Source of the DNA: Anaerococcus degeneri
GTDB taxonomy: Bacteria; Bacillota; Clostridia; Tissierellales; Peptoniphilaceae
Reading direction: 5' to 3'
DNA: 64,000 bases
Assembly: GCF_017874475.1 (NCBI RefSeq)
Contig: NZ_JAGGLO010000006.1
Coordinates: forward strand, 1-64,000
Numbering within the stretch: position 1 is the first letter of the stretch; each line of letters opens with the position of its first letter. Made by a program: the position numbers and the translations under genes. Of this stretch, positions 52,928-60,856 are shown in pieces. The notes beneath the pieces are model-generated. The model saw only the letters and a list, made by a program, of their open reading frames with translations, made no database searches and had not been told where the DNA came from.

Positions 52928-55036
52928 TTAGTTCTCCTCGAATAGGTCTTTGACTTTTTGGTTGACCAAGTCTTCTAATTCCAAAAACTCTTTGGCGAGG
53001 TCTTCTGATGGTCTTGGGGACTCGTACTTATAGAAATATCTTGTAAAAGGTATTTCTGCACCTGTTTTGATCCTTGGGGTCTTTAGGCTTAGGTCTTCTT
53101 CAAAGAAGGCTTTGGCATCTGGGATGTGTGGGAGGACTTCCCTTTGCATATAGGTGTCTATATCTTCTCTGATATTTACGATTTCCGTATCTTTGGTGTC
53201 CTTGTCATAAATGATTTTCCCCTTCTTGTCTTTTTGGATTTCCGCATTTTTATCCATTAGGGAAAGGCCGTCTAGGATATTGGCAAAGATGGTCTTACTT
53301 AAATTGAGGTCTGCCAAGACCATATCCAAGATTTTTTCGAAATCATCTACATTTTTATAAATGATATCAGATTTGTTTGCCCTTAGCTTTTCAAATATCT
53401 TTTCATAATCAATTTTATTTTCTTCATATTTTTTAAGATTTTTCTTTTCTGTCTTGTTTAACTCTGTGGCACTTTCTTCTTTTTCTAGGATTTCCTCATG
53501 TTTTGCAGGATCATAGAATGAATTTAATTTGCCTGATGTCTCAAGGTTTTCTATCCTCTCATCATTTATAGCGTAGGACCTTTGGAGGGGCTCCATGACT
53601 GTGTATTCTCTGTAGATAAATTCCTCATTTGGATAGATTTGGCAAAGGTCGTTTTCAGAGAAGTTCGCATATAGTTCTGTGATTTTTTTGCGGTCTTCGC
53701 CTGTAAATTCCTTTCTCTTGTTGCCTAGAGATTTCCTAAGTGAGTGGTAGATTTCTGTGGCATCTATAAGCTGGATTTTGCCAAGTCTTTCTGCTCTCTT
53801 GTTTTTAGATAAAATCCAAGCATAGGTTGCTATGCCGGTGTTGTAAAAGAGGTCGGTTGGCATGGCTATGATTGCCTCGATGTAGTCGTTTTCTAATAAC
53901 CACCTTCTTATCTGGCTTTCTCCAGAGGATACGCCCCCATTAAAAAGTGGTGAACCATTTGTAATTATGGCGGCCCTGCCAACTTCATCGTCCATTTTGT
54001 CTATAGCAGATTGCATAAAAAGTAGCTGGGAATCCCCACCTGCAGGAAGACCAGCAGGCCACCTAGATTTTTCGCCCTTGGCGTATTCTTCCATGACGGC
54101 TTCTTCTTGGCCAGTCTTGGCATCAGCTCCCTTGTAAGGAGTGCCAAAAGGTGGATTTTCTATGACAAATCTCATCTTTGTATCTTTGAAACAATCTTTT
54201 TTGAAGGTGTCAACATGGATAAAGTTTGATGCATCTTGGCCCTTGATAAGCATTTCCGCAAGGCCTACTGCGTAGGATTGACCTATGAGTTCCTGGCCAA
54301 ATAACCTGATATCCGCAGTTTGATTTAGGTGGCGGAGGTGTCCGTAGGCTGTAGAAAGCATGCCCCCTGTTCCTGCGGCTTGATCTAGGACTGTTATGAC
54401 CTTGCCATCGTCAAAGACATCGTCGCATCCTTCGGCAGTGAGGACCCATACCATCATTTTGATAATATCTCTGCCTGTATAATACTGACCAGCATCTACG
54501 TTTTGATAAAATCTGCCGATTAGGTTTTCAAAGATATAGCCCATTTTCATTGGGTCAAAGTTTTCTTCTGATAGGTCTAGCTCAGAGAAGGCCTTAACCA
54601 CTGTAAATAGGCAGTTGCCCTTATTCATCTTATCAATATGGGTATCTATGTCTAGTTCGTTTAAGATTTCTGATACATTTGCCGAAAATCCTTCGAGGTA
54701 AGATTTGAAATTTGCTGCCAAGTGGTCTGGGTCATTGCAAAGCTCTTCTAGGTTGTATCTGGATGTATTATAAAATTGCCTGCCAGCTACCCTGTACATT
54801 GCTTTGACTGGATAAGACCTATTTTGTTCATAAGTTTCTACTACTTTATCTTTAGTATTTGCTAAGACACATTCAAACCTTCGTATTATGGTCATTGGAA
54901 TAATTACATCTCCGTACTTATCTGGCATATAAACTCCCCTGAGTTTGTTGGCAATCGACCAGATAAAGTCGGATTCTTTTGATATATCTATTGGCATATC
55001 TTCCCAAATTGCTGTTGATAATAGGTTTTCACTCAT
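52928..55036 (-). CDS. hsdM: Type I restriction-modification methyltransferase HsdM
   Basis: A roughly 702-residue N6-adenine methylase. An N-terminal helical domain (SDFIWSIANKLRGVYMPDKYG) is followed by the SAM motif I in VLDQAAGTGGMLSTAY and the catalytic NPPF motif in VIENPPFGTPYKG. The last about 200 residues are a charged helical region longer than in EcoKI HsdM. The frame is open to 55078, but those first codons lie in the 28-bp repeat read in another frame. The ATG at 55036 (MSENLLSTAIWEDMP) follows a good GGGAG box, so it is preferred. It heads hsdM-hsdS-hsdR. Confidence 0.95.
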   Translation of the reverse strand: MSENLLSTAIWEDMPIDISKESDFIWSIANKLRGVYMPDKYGDVIIPMTIIRRFECVLANTKDKVVETYEQNRSYPVKAMYRVAGRQFYNTSRYNLEELCNDPDHLAANFKSYLEGFSANVSEILNELDIDTHIDKMNKGNCLFTVVKAFSELDLSEENFDPMKMGYIFENLIGRFYQNVDAGQYYTGRDIIKMMVWVLTAEGCDDVFDDGKVITVLDQAAGTGGMLSTAYGHLRHLNQTADIRLFGQELIGQSYAVGLAEMLIKGQDASNFIHVDTFKKDCFKDTKMRFVIENPPFGTPYKGADAKTGQEEAVMEEYAKGEKSRWPAGLPAGGDSQLLFMQSAIDKMDDEVGRAAIITNGSPLFNGGVSSGESQIRRWLLENDYIEAIIAMPTDLFYNTGIATYAWILSKNKRAERLGKIQLIDATEIYHSLRKSLGNKRKEFTGEDRKKITELYANFSENDLCQIYPNEEFIYREYTVMEPLQRSYAINDERIENLETSGKLNSFYDPAKHEEILEKEESATELNKTEKKNLKKYEENKIDYEKIFEKLRANKSDIIYKNVDDFEKILDMVLADLNLSKTIFANILDGLSLMDKNAEIQKDKKGKIIYDKDTKDTEIVNIREDIDTYMQREVLPHIPDAKAFFEEDLSLKTPRIKTGAEIPFTRYFYKYESPRPSEDLAKEFLELEDLVNQKVKDLFEEN

Positions 55037-55049
55037 ATTTTTCTCCCGT

Positions 55050-55077
55050 TTTTCAATTTTTTCATAATTCACCTTCA
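55050..55077 (-). repeat. 28-bp direct repeat, copy behind the gspE stop
   Basis: Identical to 48625-48652. On the minus strand it begins with the TGA stop of gspE. Its copy of the S41 RBS and start codons now leads nowhere, because hsdM follows. Confidence 0.95.
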
Positions 55078-56250
55078 ATAATCAAGGGCGGATAAAATTT
55101 CTTCGAAGGATGTTTCTCCTTCTAAGACTTGAATTAGGCCGTTTACTATCATTGGTCTAAAGCCATCTTTTTTTAGTTTTTCGCCGATTTTTTCACTTTC
55201 TAGGCCATAGATTCTAAGTATATCCTTAAATTCATTATCTATCGGCATAACTTCTTCTACTGCCTGGCGGCCCTTGTAGCCTCCGTTGCAATGTGGACAA
55301 CCTACTGGACGGTAGATTACAGCGTCCCTGTCCACATCTATGTAGGTTGACATTAGTTCATATTCTGCATCAGTCATGACGTCTTCTCTTTTGCAGTCGC
55401 AAAGTTTTCTCACTAGCCTTTGGCCTGCGAGGAGGTTTACAGCTGACCTTATGAGATAATCTTCCACTCCCAAGTCTTTGAGTCTAATAAGACCCGCAAA
55501 GGCATTCCTCGTATGAGCAGTAGAAAGGATTAAGTGACCAGTAATTGCAGCTCTAATTGCTATTTCTGCAGTTTCCTTATCTCTAATTTCACCAATCATA
55601 ATTATATCAGGGTCTTGGCGTAGAATGGATTTTAGGACTACTGGATAGGTTAGACCGATTTTTTCGTTGATTGAAATCTGATTTATATTTTCAATCTTAT
55701 ATTCAACTGGGTCTTCGATTGTGATTATATTGACATCCTCCCTGTTGAGTTTTTCTAAAAGTGCATATAAGGAAGTTGTCTTTCCTGATCCTGTTGGCCC
55801 AGTCATCAAAATTATGCCAGATTTTTTCCTAATGGCTTTGGTGAGTTTATCCTTGCTATCATCAGAAAAACCCAAGAGCCTGGCCTTTTCCATAAAAATA
55901 TCTACAGAAAGGATTCTGATTACAATTTTTTCGCCAAGAATTGTAGGCACAGACGATACCCTAAAATCAATACCAGGAAAGGCCTCATATTGCATAGACC
56001 TATCCTGGGGCATCCTTTTTTGGGAAATATCCATCCCACAGGACAACTTTATTTTTGATGAAACCATGTCAAAATATTCCCTGTGAATTTGCATGATATC
56101 AACAAGAGACCCGTCTATCCTTAGCCTAATTTTCCCGAAGCCTTCCTCAGGTTGAAGGTGGATATCAGATGCGAAAAGACCGATAGCTTCTCTTATTAAA
56201 TTTTCTATAAAGCCGTCAATATCAACAGCAATCTGCCTTTGGTCTAGCAT
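55075..56250 (-). CDS. GspE/PilB-type secretion ATPase without neighbouring pilus genes
   Basis: A roughly 391-residue hexameric ATPase of the PilB/GspE/ComGA group. The start lacks the long N1 domain; residues 20-110 are the N2 domain (ASDIHLQPEEG). Walker A is TGPTGSGKTTS (about 151-160), the Asp box IEDPVEYK, Walker B IIMIGEIRDKETA and the His box HLILSTAHTRNA. A CDC...CPHCNGGYKG four-Cys site may bind zinc. The ATG at 56250 overlaps the comM stop as TAATG and follows GGAG; the TTG at 56262 is less likely. No pilin, GspF or prepilin peptidase gene is near. Confidence 0.9.
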   Translation of the reverse strand: MLDQRQIAVDIDGFIENLIREAIGLFASDIHLQPEEGFGKIRLRIDGSLVDIMQIHREYFDMVSSKIKLSCGMDISQKRMPQDRSMQYEAFPGIDFRVSSVPTILGEKIVIRILSVDIFMEKARLLGFSDDSKDKLTKAIRKKSGIILMTGPTGSGKTTSLYALLEKLNREDVNIITIEDPVEYKIENINQISINEKIGLTYPVVLKSILRQDPDIIMIGEIRDKETAEIAIRAAITGHLILSTAHTRNAFAGLIRLKDLGVEDYLIRSAVNLLAGQRLVRKLCDCKREDVMTDAEYELMSTYIDVDRDAVIYRPVGCPHCNGGYKGRQAVEEVMPIDNEFKDILRIYGLESEKIGEKLKKDGFRPMIVNGLIQVLEGETSFEEILSALDY

Positions 56251-57779
56251 TAGACACTCCAATATTTATCGTCAAGAGACCTATACCTTATAGCCTCAAG
56301 GAGATGTTTTGTCGTAATTTCCTCACTTGCCTCAAGGTCGGCAATAGTCCTTGCCATTTTTAGGATTTTGTTATAACTCCTTACGGAAAAATTGTATTTA
56401 TTAAAGGCCATCTGGCCTATTTTCTCAACTTCTGGACTTAATTTGATATATTTTTTCATCTGCCTAGTTGAAAGTAAGGCATTGGTCTTGATTTTTTCGT
56501 CCTTATACCTGACAGCTTGGATTTGTCTTGCCCTTACCACCTCGCTCTTAAGCTCGGCAGAAGATTTCGACTTAGAATCATCGTGCAAATCATCATATTT
56601 TACAGGTTTTATCTCAATATGGATATCAATCCTATCAAGAATTGGCGAAGAAATCTTGTTTAGATACCTTCTAATTTCGTTAATCGAACATGTACATTCT
56701 TTAAGAGGATTGCCGTAATTTCCGCATGGACAAGGGTTCATGGCAGCGATTAGGATAAAGTCTGAAGGATATTTCACACTGGCCTGGGCACGAGCCACGT
56801 TTATTTCCTTGTTTTCGAGAGGTTCTCTCAAGGCTTCGATGACATTTTTTTGGTATTCTGGAAATTCATCCAAAAATAAAACTCCCCTGTGGGCGAGGGT
56901 AATCTCGCCTGGTTTTGGCACAGAATGCCCACCACCGATGAGGGCAACCTGGCTTGAAGAGTGGTGAGGAGCCCTAAAAGGCCTTGCACTTACCAAATGA
57001 CCACTATCAAGAAGGCCCATTATAGAATAAATTTTTGTCACCTCAACCCTTTCCTCAAAACTCATATCTGGGAGGATGGTTGGCAGGTGTTTGGCAGAAA
57101 AAGTCTTGCCAGATCCAGGAGGGCCTACCATTAGCAAATTATGGCCGCCTGCCGCCGCAATTTGTAGGGCACGCTTGAGATTTTCCTGGCCCTTAAGGTC
57201 CTTAAAGTCCAAATCATAAGAAATTTCCTCATTCAAAAGTGCTGGATTTATCTTATAAAAATCCTTCTTCAAGTCCCCATTCAAAAAGGCTACAACGTCG
57301 TTTAGTTTATTGAAAGGATAAACCTCAATATCGGAAATAATGGCACATTCTTCCTTGTTTTCTTCTGAAATGATAAATTTTGTAAAGCCTTGCTCACGCA
57401 TGGAAATCACCATAGCAAGGGCACCTCTAATTGGCAAAATCCTCCCATCTAGGGAAAGTTCTCCCAAAAATATATAGTCATCGTAGGCCCTATCGATGAC
57501 TCCCATAGAGCTTAGAAGAGAAATTGCTATGGGTAAATCCAGCTGTGTTCCCTCTTTCTTAAGGTCTGCTGGAGAAAGATTGATGGTAATCCTTCCTGCA
57601 GGAAATTTATAGGATGAATTTACAAGGGCCACCCTCACCCTGTCCTTGGATTCTTTTATAGATGAATCAGGTAGGCCAACTATATTAAAGGCAGGCATAC
57701 CTGATGTGATATCGCTTTCAACTTCCACTAATTTGCCCTCAAGGCCAATTAGGGATGTGGTATTAGTTTTAGAATACAT
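56250..57779 (-). CDS. comM: YifB/ComM family Mg-chelatase-like AAA+ protein
   Basis: A 509-residue AAA+ helicase-like protein of the ComM/YifB family. The N-terminal Lon-like domain (TTSLIGLEGKLVEVESDIT) is followed by the ATPase core with Walker A GPPGSGKTFSAK, Walker B GVLFLDEFPEY, and a zinc-like CPCGNYGNPLKECTC loop. The C-terminal helical lid has ILKMARTIADLE. ComM is a branch-migration helicase in natural transformation of Gram-negatives; its role in Firmicutes is less clear. Its coupling to a ComGA-like ATPase suggests DNA uptake. Confidence 0.9.
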   Translation of the reverse strand: MYSKTNTTSLIGLEGKLVEVESDITSGMPAFNIVGLPDSSIKESKDRVRVALVNSSYKFPAGRITINLSPADLKKEGTQLDLPIAISLLSSMGVIDRAYDDYIFLGELSLDGRILPIRGALAMVISMREQGFTKFIISEENKEECAIISDIEVYPFNKLNDVVAFLNGDLKKDFYKINPALLNEEISYDLDFKDLKGQENLKRALQIAAAGGHNLLMVGPPGSGKTFSAKHLPTILPDMSFEERVEVTKIYSIMGLLDSGHLVSARPFRAPHHSSSQVALIGGGHSVPKPGEITLAHRGVLFLDEFPEYQKNVIEALREPLENKEINVARAQASVKYPSDFILIAAMNPCPCGNYGNPLKECTCSINEIRRYLNKISSPILDRIDIHIEIKPVKYDDLHDDSKSKSSAELKSEVVRARQIQAVRYKDEKIKTNALLSTRQMKKYIKLSPEVEKIGQMAFNKYNFSVRSYNKILKMARTIADLEASEEITTKHLLEAIRYRSLDDKYWSV

Positions 57780-57846
57780 AAGTCCTCACTTTCTTATAAT
57801 AATTATAACATAAAATAAAATTTCTGGCTTTATAAGCAAAATAAAA

Positions 57847-57867
57847 CTCCCACCTCTGGGGTGGGAG
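57847..57867 (-). terminator. Terminator of hpf
   Basis: CTCCCACC/GGTGGGAG perfect stem with 5-base loop, then TTTTATTTTG on the minus strand. Confidence 0.92.
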
Positions 57868-57914
57868 AAAGGAGAAAAACACCTTGAATAATATAAGGGT
57901 GTCGTATGTTAATT

Positions 57915-58454
57915 TTATCTGGTTGGAACAATTAGGCCGTAGTCGCCTTTTTTCCTCTTATATACAACCCTAACTTCCATGTCTTCTGCGTCTTGGAAAA
58001 CAAAGAAATTGTGGTTTAATAATTCCATTTGTAGGATAGCCTCTTCTGCACTCATAGGTTTAACCGGAATAGTTTTTTCTCTGGCTATCTTGATTTCTTC
58101 TTCTTTTTCATCAGCTTTTGCTTCAGAATCGAAAGCCTCAAACTTGATACTATCGCCAGTTTGTCTGTCTCTTTGGAGTCTGGTCTTATGCTTTCTGATT
58201 TGTCTAACAAGAGCATCTATAACCCTGTCGATAGCATTCTCATAAGTTTCCTCGTAAGCTTCAGCCCTCAAGATTGTGCCACCATCTAAAAACATAGTAG
58301 CTTCAAGCTCGTAGCCTATGCCCTCCTTAGCAAACTTAAGATCCATATTTTCTTCATCATGGAAATACTTATCTAACCTATCAAATTTCTTTTCTGACTC
58401 GATTTTGATGTCATTTGTCAAGGTGAAATTTTTAGCTTTGATATTTAGTTTCAT
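57915..58454 (-). CDS. hpf: Long-form ribosome hibernation promoting factor
   Basis: A 179-residue long HPF. The N-terminal S30AE/YfiA domain (LNIKAKNFTLTNDIKIESEKKFDRL, shown in part) binds the decoding site. A linker rich in Glu/Lys follows. The C-terminal dimerisation domain (VKPMSAEEAILQMELLNHNFFVF, in part; VYKRKKGDYGLIVP) joins two 70S particles to 100S. It is monocistronic with its own terminator. A 9-1-9 inverted repeat lies in the leader just after the presumed transcript start. Confidence 0.97.
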   Translation of the reverse strand: MKLNIKAKNFTLTNDIKIESEKKFDRLDKYFHDEENMDLKFAKEGIGYELEATMFLDGGTILRAEAYEETYENAIDRVIDALVRQIRKHKTRLQRDRQTGDSIKFEAFDSEAKADEKEEEIKIAREKTIPVKPMSAEEAILQMELLNHNFFVFQDAEDMEVRVVYKRKKGDYGLIVPTR

Positions 58455-58471
58455 AATTCCCTCCTATATTT

Positions 58472-58490
58472 AGTTAGCAGGCTGCTAACT
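58472..58490 (-). promoter_or_regulatory. Perfect inverted repeat in the hpf leader
   Basis: AGTTAGCAG-C-CTGCTAACT (9-1-9). On the minus strand it begins four or five bases after a TAATAT -10 candidate (58495-58500). It could be an operator or an mRNA-stabilising hairpin. Confidence 0.5.
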
Positions 58491-58557
58491 TTTATATTAT
58501 CTATATACCCAAAAACCTTTTCCTTAATCTTAATTAATAAAAAATTTCTTTATGAGA

Positions 58558-58563
58558 TATAAT
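58558..58563 (+). promoter_or_regulatory. Candidate -10 of the toxin mRNA
   Basis: TATAAT with no strong -35 at 17 bases (TAATAA). A transcript would start near 58570, right at the 5' helix CCCC/GGGG. Confidence 0.45.
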
Positions 58564-58570
58564 AAAATTA

Positions 58571-58590
58571 TCCCCACGAAAGAAAGGGGG
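58571..58590 (+). promoter_or_regulatory. 5' helix covering the toxin RBS
   Basis: TCCCC (58571-58575) can pair with GGGGG (58586-58590), the core of the toxin Shine-Dalgarno. This recalls the upstream helix that blocks Fst translation in the par locus. Confidence 0.5.
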
Positions 58591-58591
58591 T

Positions 58592-58618
58592 GATGTCCCA
58601 TGGGGAAAGATTTGATAG
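58592..58618 (+). repeat. Direct repeat a, toxin copy
   Basis: GATGTCCCATGGGGAAAGAT and TTGATAG, spanning the toxin start codon. It matches 58741-58766 with only a few differences. Confidence 0.75.
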
Positions 58619-58710
58619 ATATAATTTTTATAATTATATCAAGTTTCGTATTACCCTTGTTATCAAATATTCTTTTCGAATTATGGAAAGAAAAAAGAAA
58701 CAAGGAATGA
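58600..58710 (+). CDS. Fst/par-like type I toxin peptide (36 residues)
   Basis: Starts MGKDLID, continues as one hydrophobic helix with a central Pro (ISSFVLPLLSNILF) and ends with a charged tail ELWKEKRNKE. This is the plan of the Fst/Ldr superfamily: short N-terminus, one membrane helix with a conserved Pro, and a charged cytosolic tail. ATG at 58600-58602 lies seven bases after GGGGTG. The stop TGA (58708-58710) runs into a strong bidirectional terminator. A convergent antisense transcript with matching direct repeats is described separately. It is expected to damage the membrane when over-translated. The alternative ATG at 58593 opens another frame without membrane character. Confidence 0.72.
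   Translation: MGKDLIDIIFIIISSFVLPLLSNILFELWKEKRNKE
58642..58654 (+). repeat. Direct repeat b, toxin copy
   Basis: AGTTTCGTATTAC inside the toxin gene; 12 of 13 bases match 58765-58777. Confidence 0.75.
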
Positions 58711-58739
58711 AAAAAGAGGAGTGACCGCTCCTCTTTTTT
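58711..58739. terminator. Shared bidirectional terminator of toxin mRNA and antitoxin RNA
   Basis: AAAAAGAGGAG-tgaccg-CTCCTCTTTTTT. A symmetric stem with A tract and T tract serves both convergent transcripts, as in the par locus. Confidence 0.9.
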
Positions 58740-58740
58740 C

Positions 58741-58766
58741 GATGCCCCAATGGGAAACATTTGTAG
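58741..58766 (-). repeat. Direct repeat a, antitoxin copy
   Basis: Plus-strand GATGCCCCAATGGGAAACAT and TTGTAG; similar to 58592-58618. As RNA from the minus strand it is complementary to the toxin initiation region. Confidence 0.75.
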
Positions 58767-58777
58767 TTTCGTATCAC
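58765..58777 (-). repeat. Direct repeat b, antitoxin copy
   Basis: Plus-strand AGTTTCGTATCAC, one mismatch to 58642-58654. Confidence 0.75.
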
Positions 58778-58832
58778 AAAGTTTGCGCTTTGCGGCTTTT
58801 TTGATGGGTAAGAGGTGGCTTCTCTTACCTAC

Positions 58833-58861
58833 ATTATATGACAATTTACAGATTTATTCAA
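58833..58861 (-). promoter_or_regulatory. Promoter of the antitoxin RNA
   Basis: On the minus strand TTGAAT (58856-58861), 17-base spacer, TATAAT (58833-58838). It is stronger than the toxin promoter, as expected for a labile antisense RNA. Confidence 0.78.
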
Positions 58862-58880
58862 GGTCAATACCCTTATTCCG

Positions 58881-58909
58881 TTTATCCCCACACTCCAAAA
58901 GGGTATAAT
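58881..58909 (+). promoter_or_regulatory. Promoter of the S9 peptidase gene
   Basis: TATAAT (58904-58909) with a weak -35 TTTATC (58881-58886) at 17 bases. It is followed by AAAAAGGAG before the ATG at 58937. Confidence 0.5.
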
Positions 58910-58936
58910 TATAGTATTAATGAAAAAGGAGAATAT

Positions 58937-60856
58937 ATGACTAAAATCAACGACTTATTTGACTATGAATTTCTATCCGGAATTTTAGTTTCTAAAGATG
59001 ACAATAAAATTGCCTACAAAATAACCCAGGCAAATCTAAAAGACAATAAATATGACACAGACCTTTACATTTACGAAAAAGATCTCGGCAAATCCTACAG
59101 GGTTACAGACAAAAAAACCGCCAGCCTTTACACTTTTGACGGTGATTCTAACTTGATCTATAAGTATGAGTCTGATGATTCTTTTGATTATTTTTATAAA
59201 AACGATGGACACGGCCTAGGAGAGATCGCCTTTAAACTTGATAAGGACATTAAATCTATTAAATGGCTAAAAGACGATACTTACCTAATCTCAGCGAGCC
59301 CAAAGAAAACTGAAGATGAAAAAAAGGCAGAAAAAGAAAATGAAGCCTATGAAGAAGTCACAACCCTTCCTTTTTGGCTAAATGGCGCTGGCTACCTCAA
59401 GGAAGAAACAGTATATTATTACCTTTACGATTTGAAGGCTGACAAGCTTACAGAAATCCTAAAATCAGACAAGGATAATGAAGTAAATGGCCTTGATATA
59501 AGCGAAGATTTAGGAAAAATCGCCTACATCAAGGGACACAAAGATTCAAATGGCGTTATGGAATTTCGTGAATCAATCATCCTAAAAGACCTAAAGACAG
59601 GAGAGGAAAAGGTCCTTGTAGAAAAGGGTTACTCTACCTACACCCTCAATTTCATCGAAGATAGGCTAATTTTTGTTGGAACAGATATGAAAAAAGGCGG
59701 AATTAATGAGGACGCTTTTATTTACCAAGTTGACTTTGATGGCAAGGTAAAAATGGTAAATGACGATTCTTTTGACAAGTCTTTTGGCAATTCTGTCGGC
59801 ACAGATGCTAGATTTGGAGCTACAAAAACCTTCCAAGTCCATAATAAGAGGCTATATTTTCTAGTAACAGAATTTGAAGAATCCAAGCTTTATTCAATCA
59901 ATCTCGAGGGTGAATTAAAACTCGAACTTGATGGCTGCATAGAAGACTTCTTCGTGACTGATAAAGACATTTATTACCTAGAAATGGGAAGAGACCACCT
60001 TGCTGAACTTAAAATCAAATCCAAAGACCAAAGCCTAATTGCAAATAAGATTGAAAACGTCCTTCCAATCGAGGAATTTAATTTCCATTCAAATGGAGAC
60101 GACTTAAGGGGCTATGTTCTTTTACCAAAAGATTTCGACCCAGACAAAAAATATCCAACCATACTTTCTGTTCATGGTGGGCCAAAGACAGAACTTTCTG
60201 ACATTTTCCACCACGAACACCAAATGCTTGCCTCAAATGGCTATATAATTATTTATACAAATCCACACGGATCAAGCGGAAGGGGTGTAAAATATTCTGA
60301 CATCAGGGGCTCCTATGGACAAATCGACTTTGATGATTTGATGAATTTTGTAGATGAGGCAATAAAAAAATATCCACAAATTGATTCCGACAAGATGGGA
60401 GTCTATGGCGGATCCTACGGTGGTTTTATGACAAATTGGACAATCGGACACACCGACAGGTTTAAGGCTGCTGTTAGCCAAAGGTCAATTTCAAACTGGA
60501 CAAGTTTTTACGGTGTATCTGACATTGGCTACTACTTTGCAACAGACCAAACTGCTGCAGATCCTTGGGAGAGCCTAGATAAAATGTGGGACCAATCCCC
60601 AATCAAATACGCCAATAAGGCCAAAACCCCTACCCTCTTCATCCACGCAGACTGTGACTACCGCTGCCCACTAGAACAGGGAATCCAAATGTATAACAAG
60701 CTAAAACTAAATGGAGTAGATACAAGAATGGTAATATTCCATGGAGAAAACCACGAACTATCACGATCTGGCAAGCCAAAAGCTAGGATAAAAAGGCTTA
60801 CTGAGATTAAAAATTGGTTTGATAAACATCTGAAAAATGAAGATAAAGAAGCATAA
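58937..60856 (+). CDS. S9 family prolyl oligopeptidase / acylaminoacyl peptidase
   Basis: A 639-residue cytosolic serine peptidase. The first roughly 380 residues form a beta-propeller with repeated D/E-K blocks. The alpha/beta hydrolase domain starts near FNFHSNGDDLRGYVLLP. Its nucleophile is in GVYGGSYGGFMTNW (GxSxGG), the Asp in HADCDYRCPLEQ, and the His in FHGENHELSRSGKP. It probably trims short or N-acylated peptides. The frame is open from 58838, but the ATG at 58937 has the RBS and fits the family; the earlier part overlaps the antitoxin promoter. It overlaps yihY by 20 bases. Confidence 0.94.
   Translation: MTKINDLFDYEFLSGILVSKDDNKIAYKITQANLKDNKYDTDLYIYEKDLGKSYRVTDKKTASLYTFDGDSNLIYKYESDDSFDYFYKNDGHGLGEIAFKLDKDIKSIKWLKDDTYLISASPKKTEDEKKAEKENEAYEEVTTLPFWLNGAGYLKEETVYYYLYDLKADKLTEILKSDKDNEVNGLDISEDLGKIAYIKGHKDSNGVMEFRESIILKDLKTGEEKVLVEKGYSTYTLNFIEDRLIFVGTDMKKGGINEDAFIYQVDFDGKVKMVNDDSFDKSFGNSVGTDARFGATKTFQVHNKRLYFLVTEFEESKLYSINLEGELKLELDGCIEDFFVTDKDIYYLEMGRDHLAELKIKSKDQSLIANKIENVLPIEEFNFHSNGDDLRGYVLLPKDFDPDKKYPTILSVHGGPKTELSDIFHHEHQMLASNGYIIIYTNPHGSSGRGVKYSDIRGSYGQIDFDDLMNFVDEAIKKYPQIDSDKMGVYGGSYGGFMTNWTIGHTDRFKAAVSQRSISNWTSFYGVSDIGYYFATDQTAADPWESLDKMWDQSPIKYANKAKTPTLFIHADCDYRCPLEQGIQMYNKLKLNGVDTRMVIFHGENHELSRSGKPKARIKRLTEIKNWFDKHLKNEDKEA

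Larger units (their letters stand above)
58716..58829 (-). ncRNA. Predicted antitoxin RNA (RNA II-like)
   Basis: A transcript of about 110 bases from a good minus-strand promoter (TTGAAT-17-TATAAT), converging on the toxin mRNA and ending in the shared terminator. Its 5' end folds as GGTAAGAG/CTCTTACC (58807-58829). It carries the complements of direct repeats a (58741-58766) and b (58765-58777). These could pair with the toxin start region and with an internal part of the toxin mRNA. No conserved ORF lies in it. Confidence 0.65.

Noticed and set aside
58593-58724. Alternative ATG (58593) opening a 43-residue basic peptide in the toxin locus
   Set aside because: No membrane segment, runs into the terminator stem, and the RBS spacing is too short. 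The ATG at 58600 gives the Fst-like peptide.
58530-58844. 104-residue minus-strand reading frame across the toxin-antitoxin region
   Set aside because: It is antisense to the toxin, runs through a strong bidirectional terminator, has no RBS and reads as basic low-complexity sequence.
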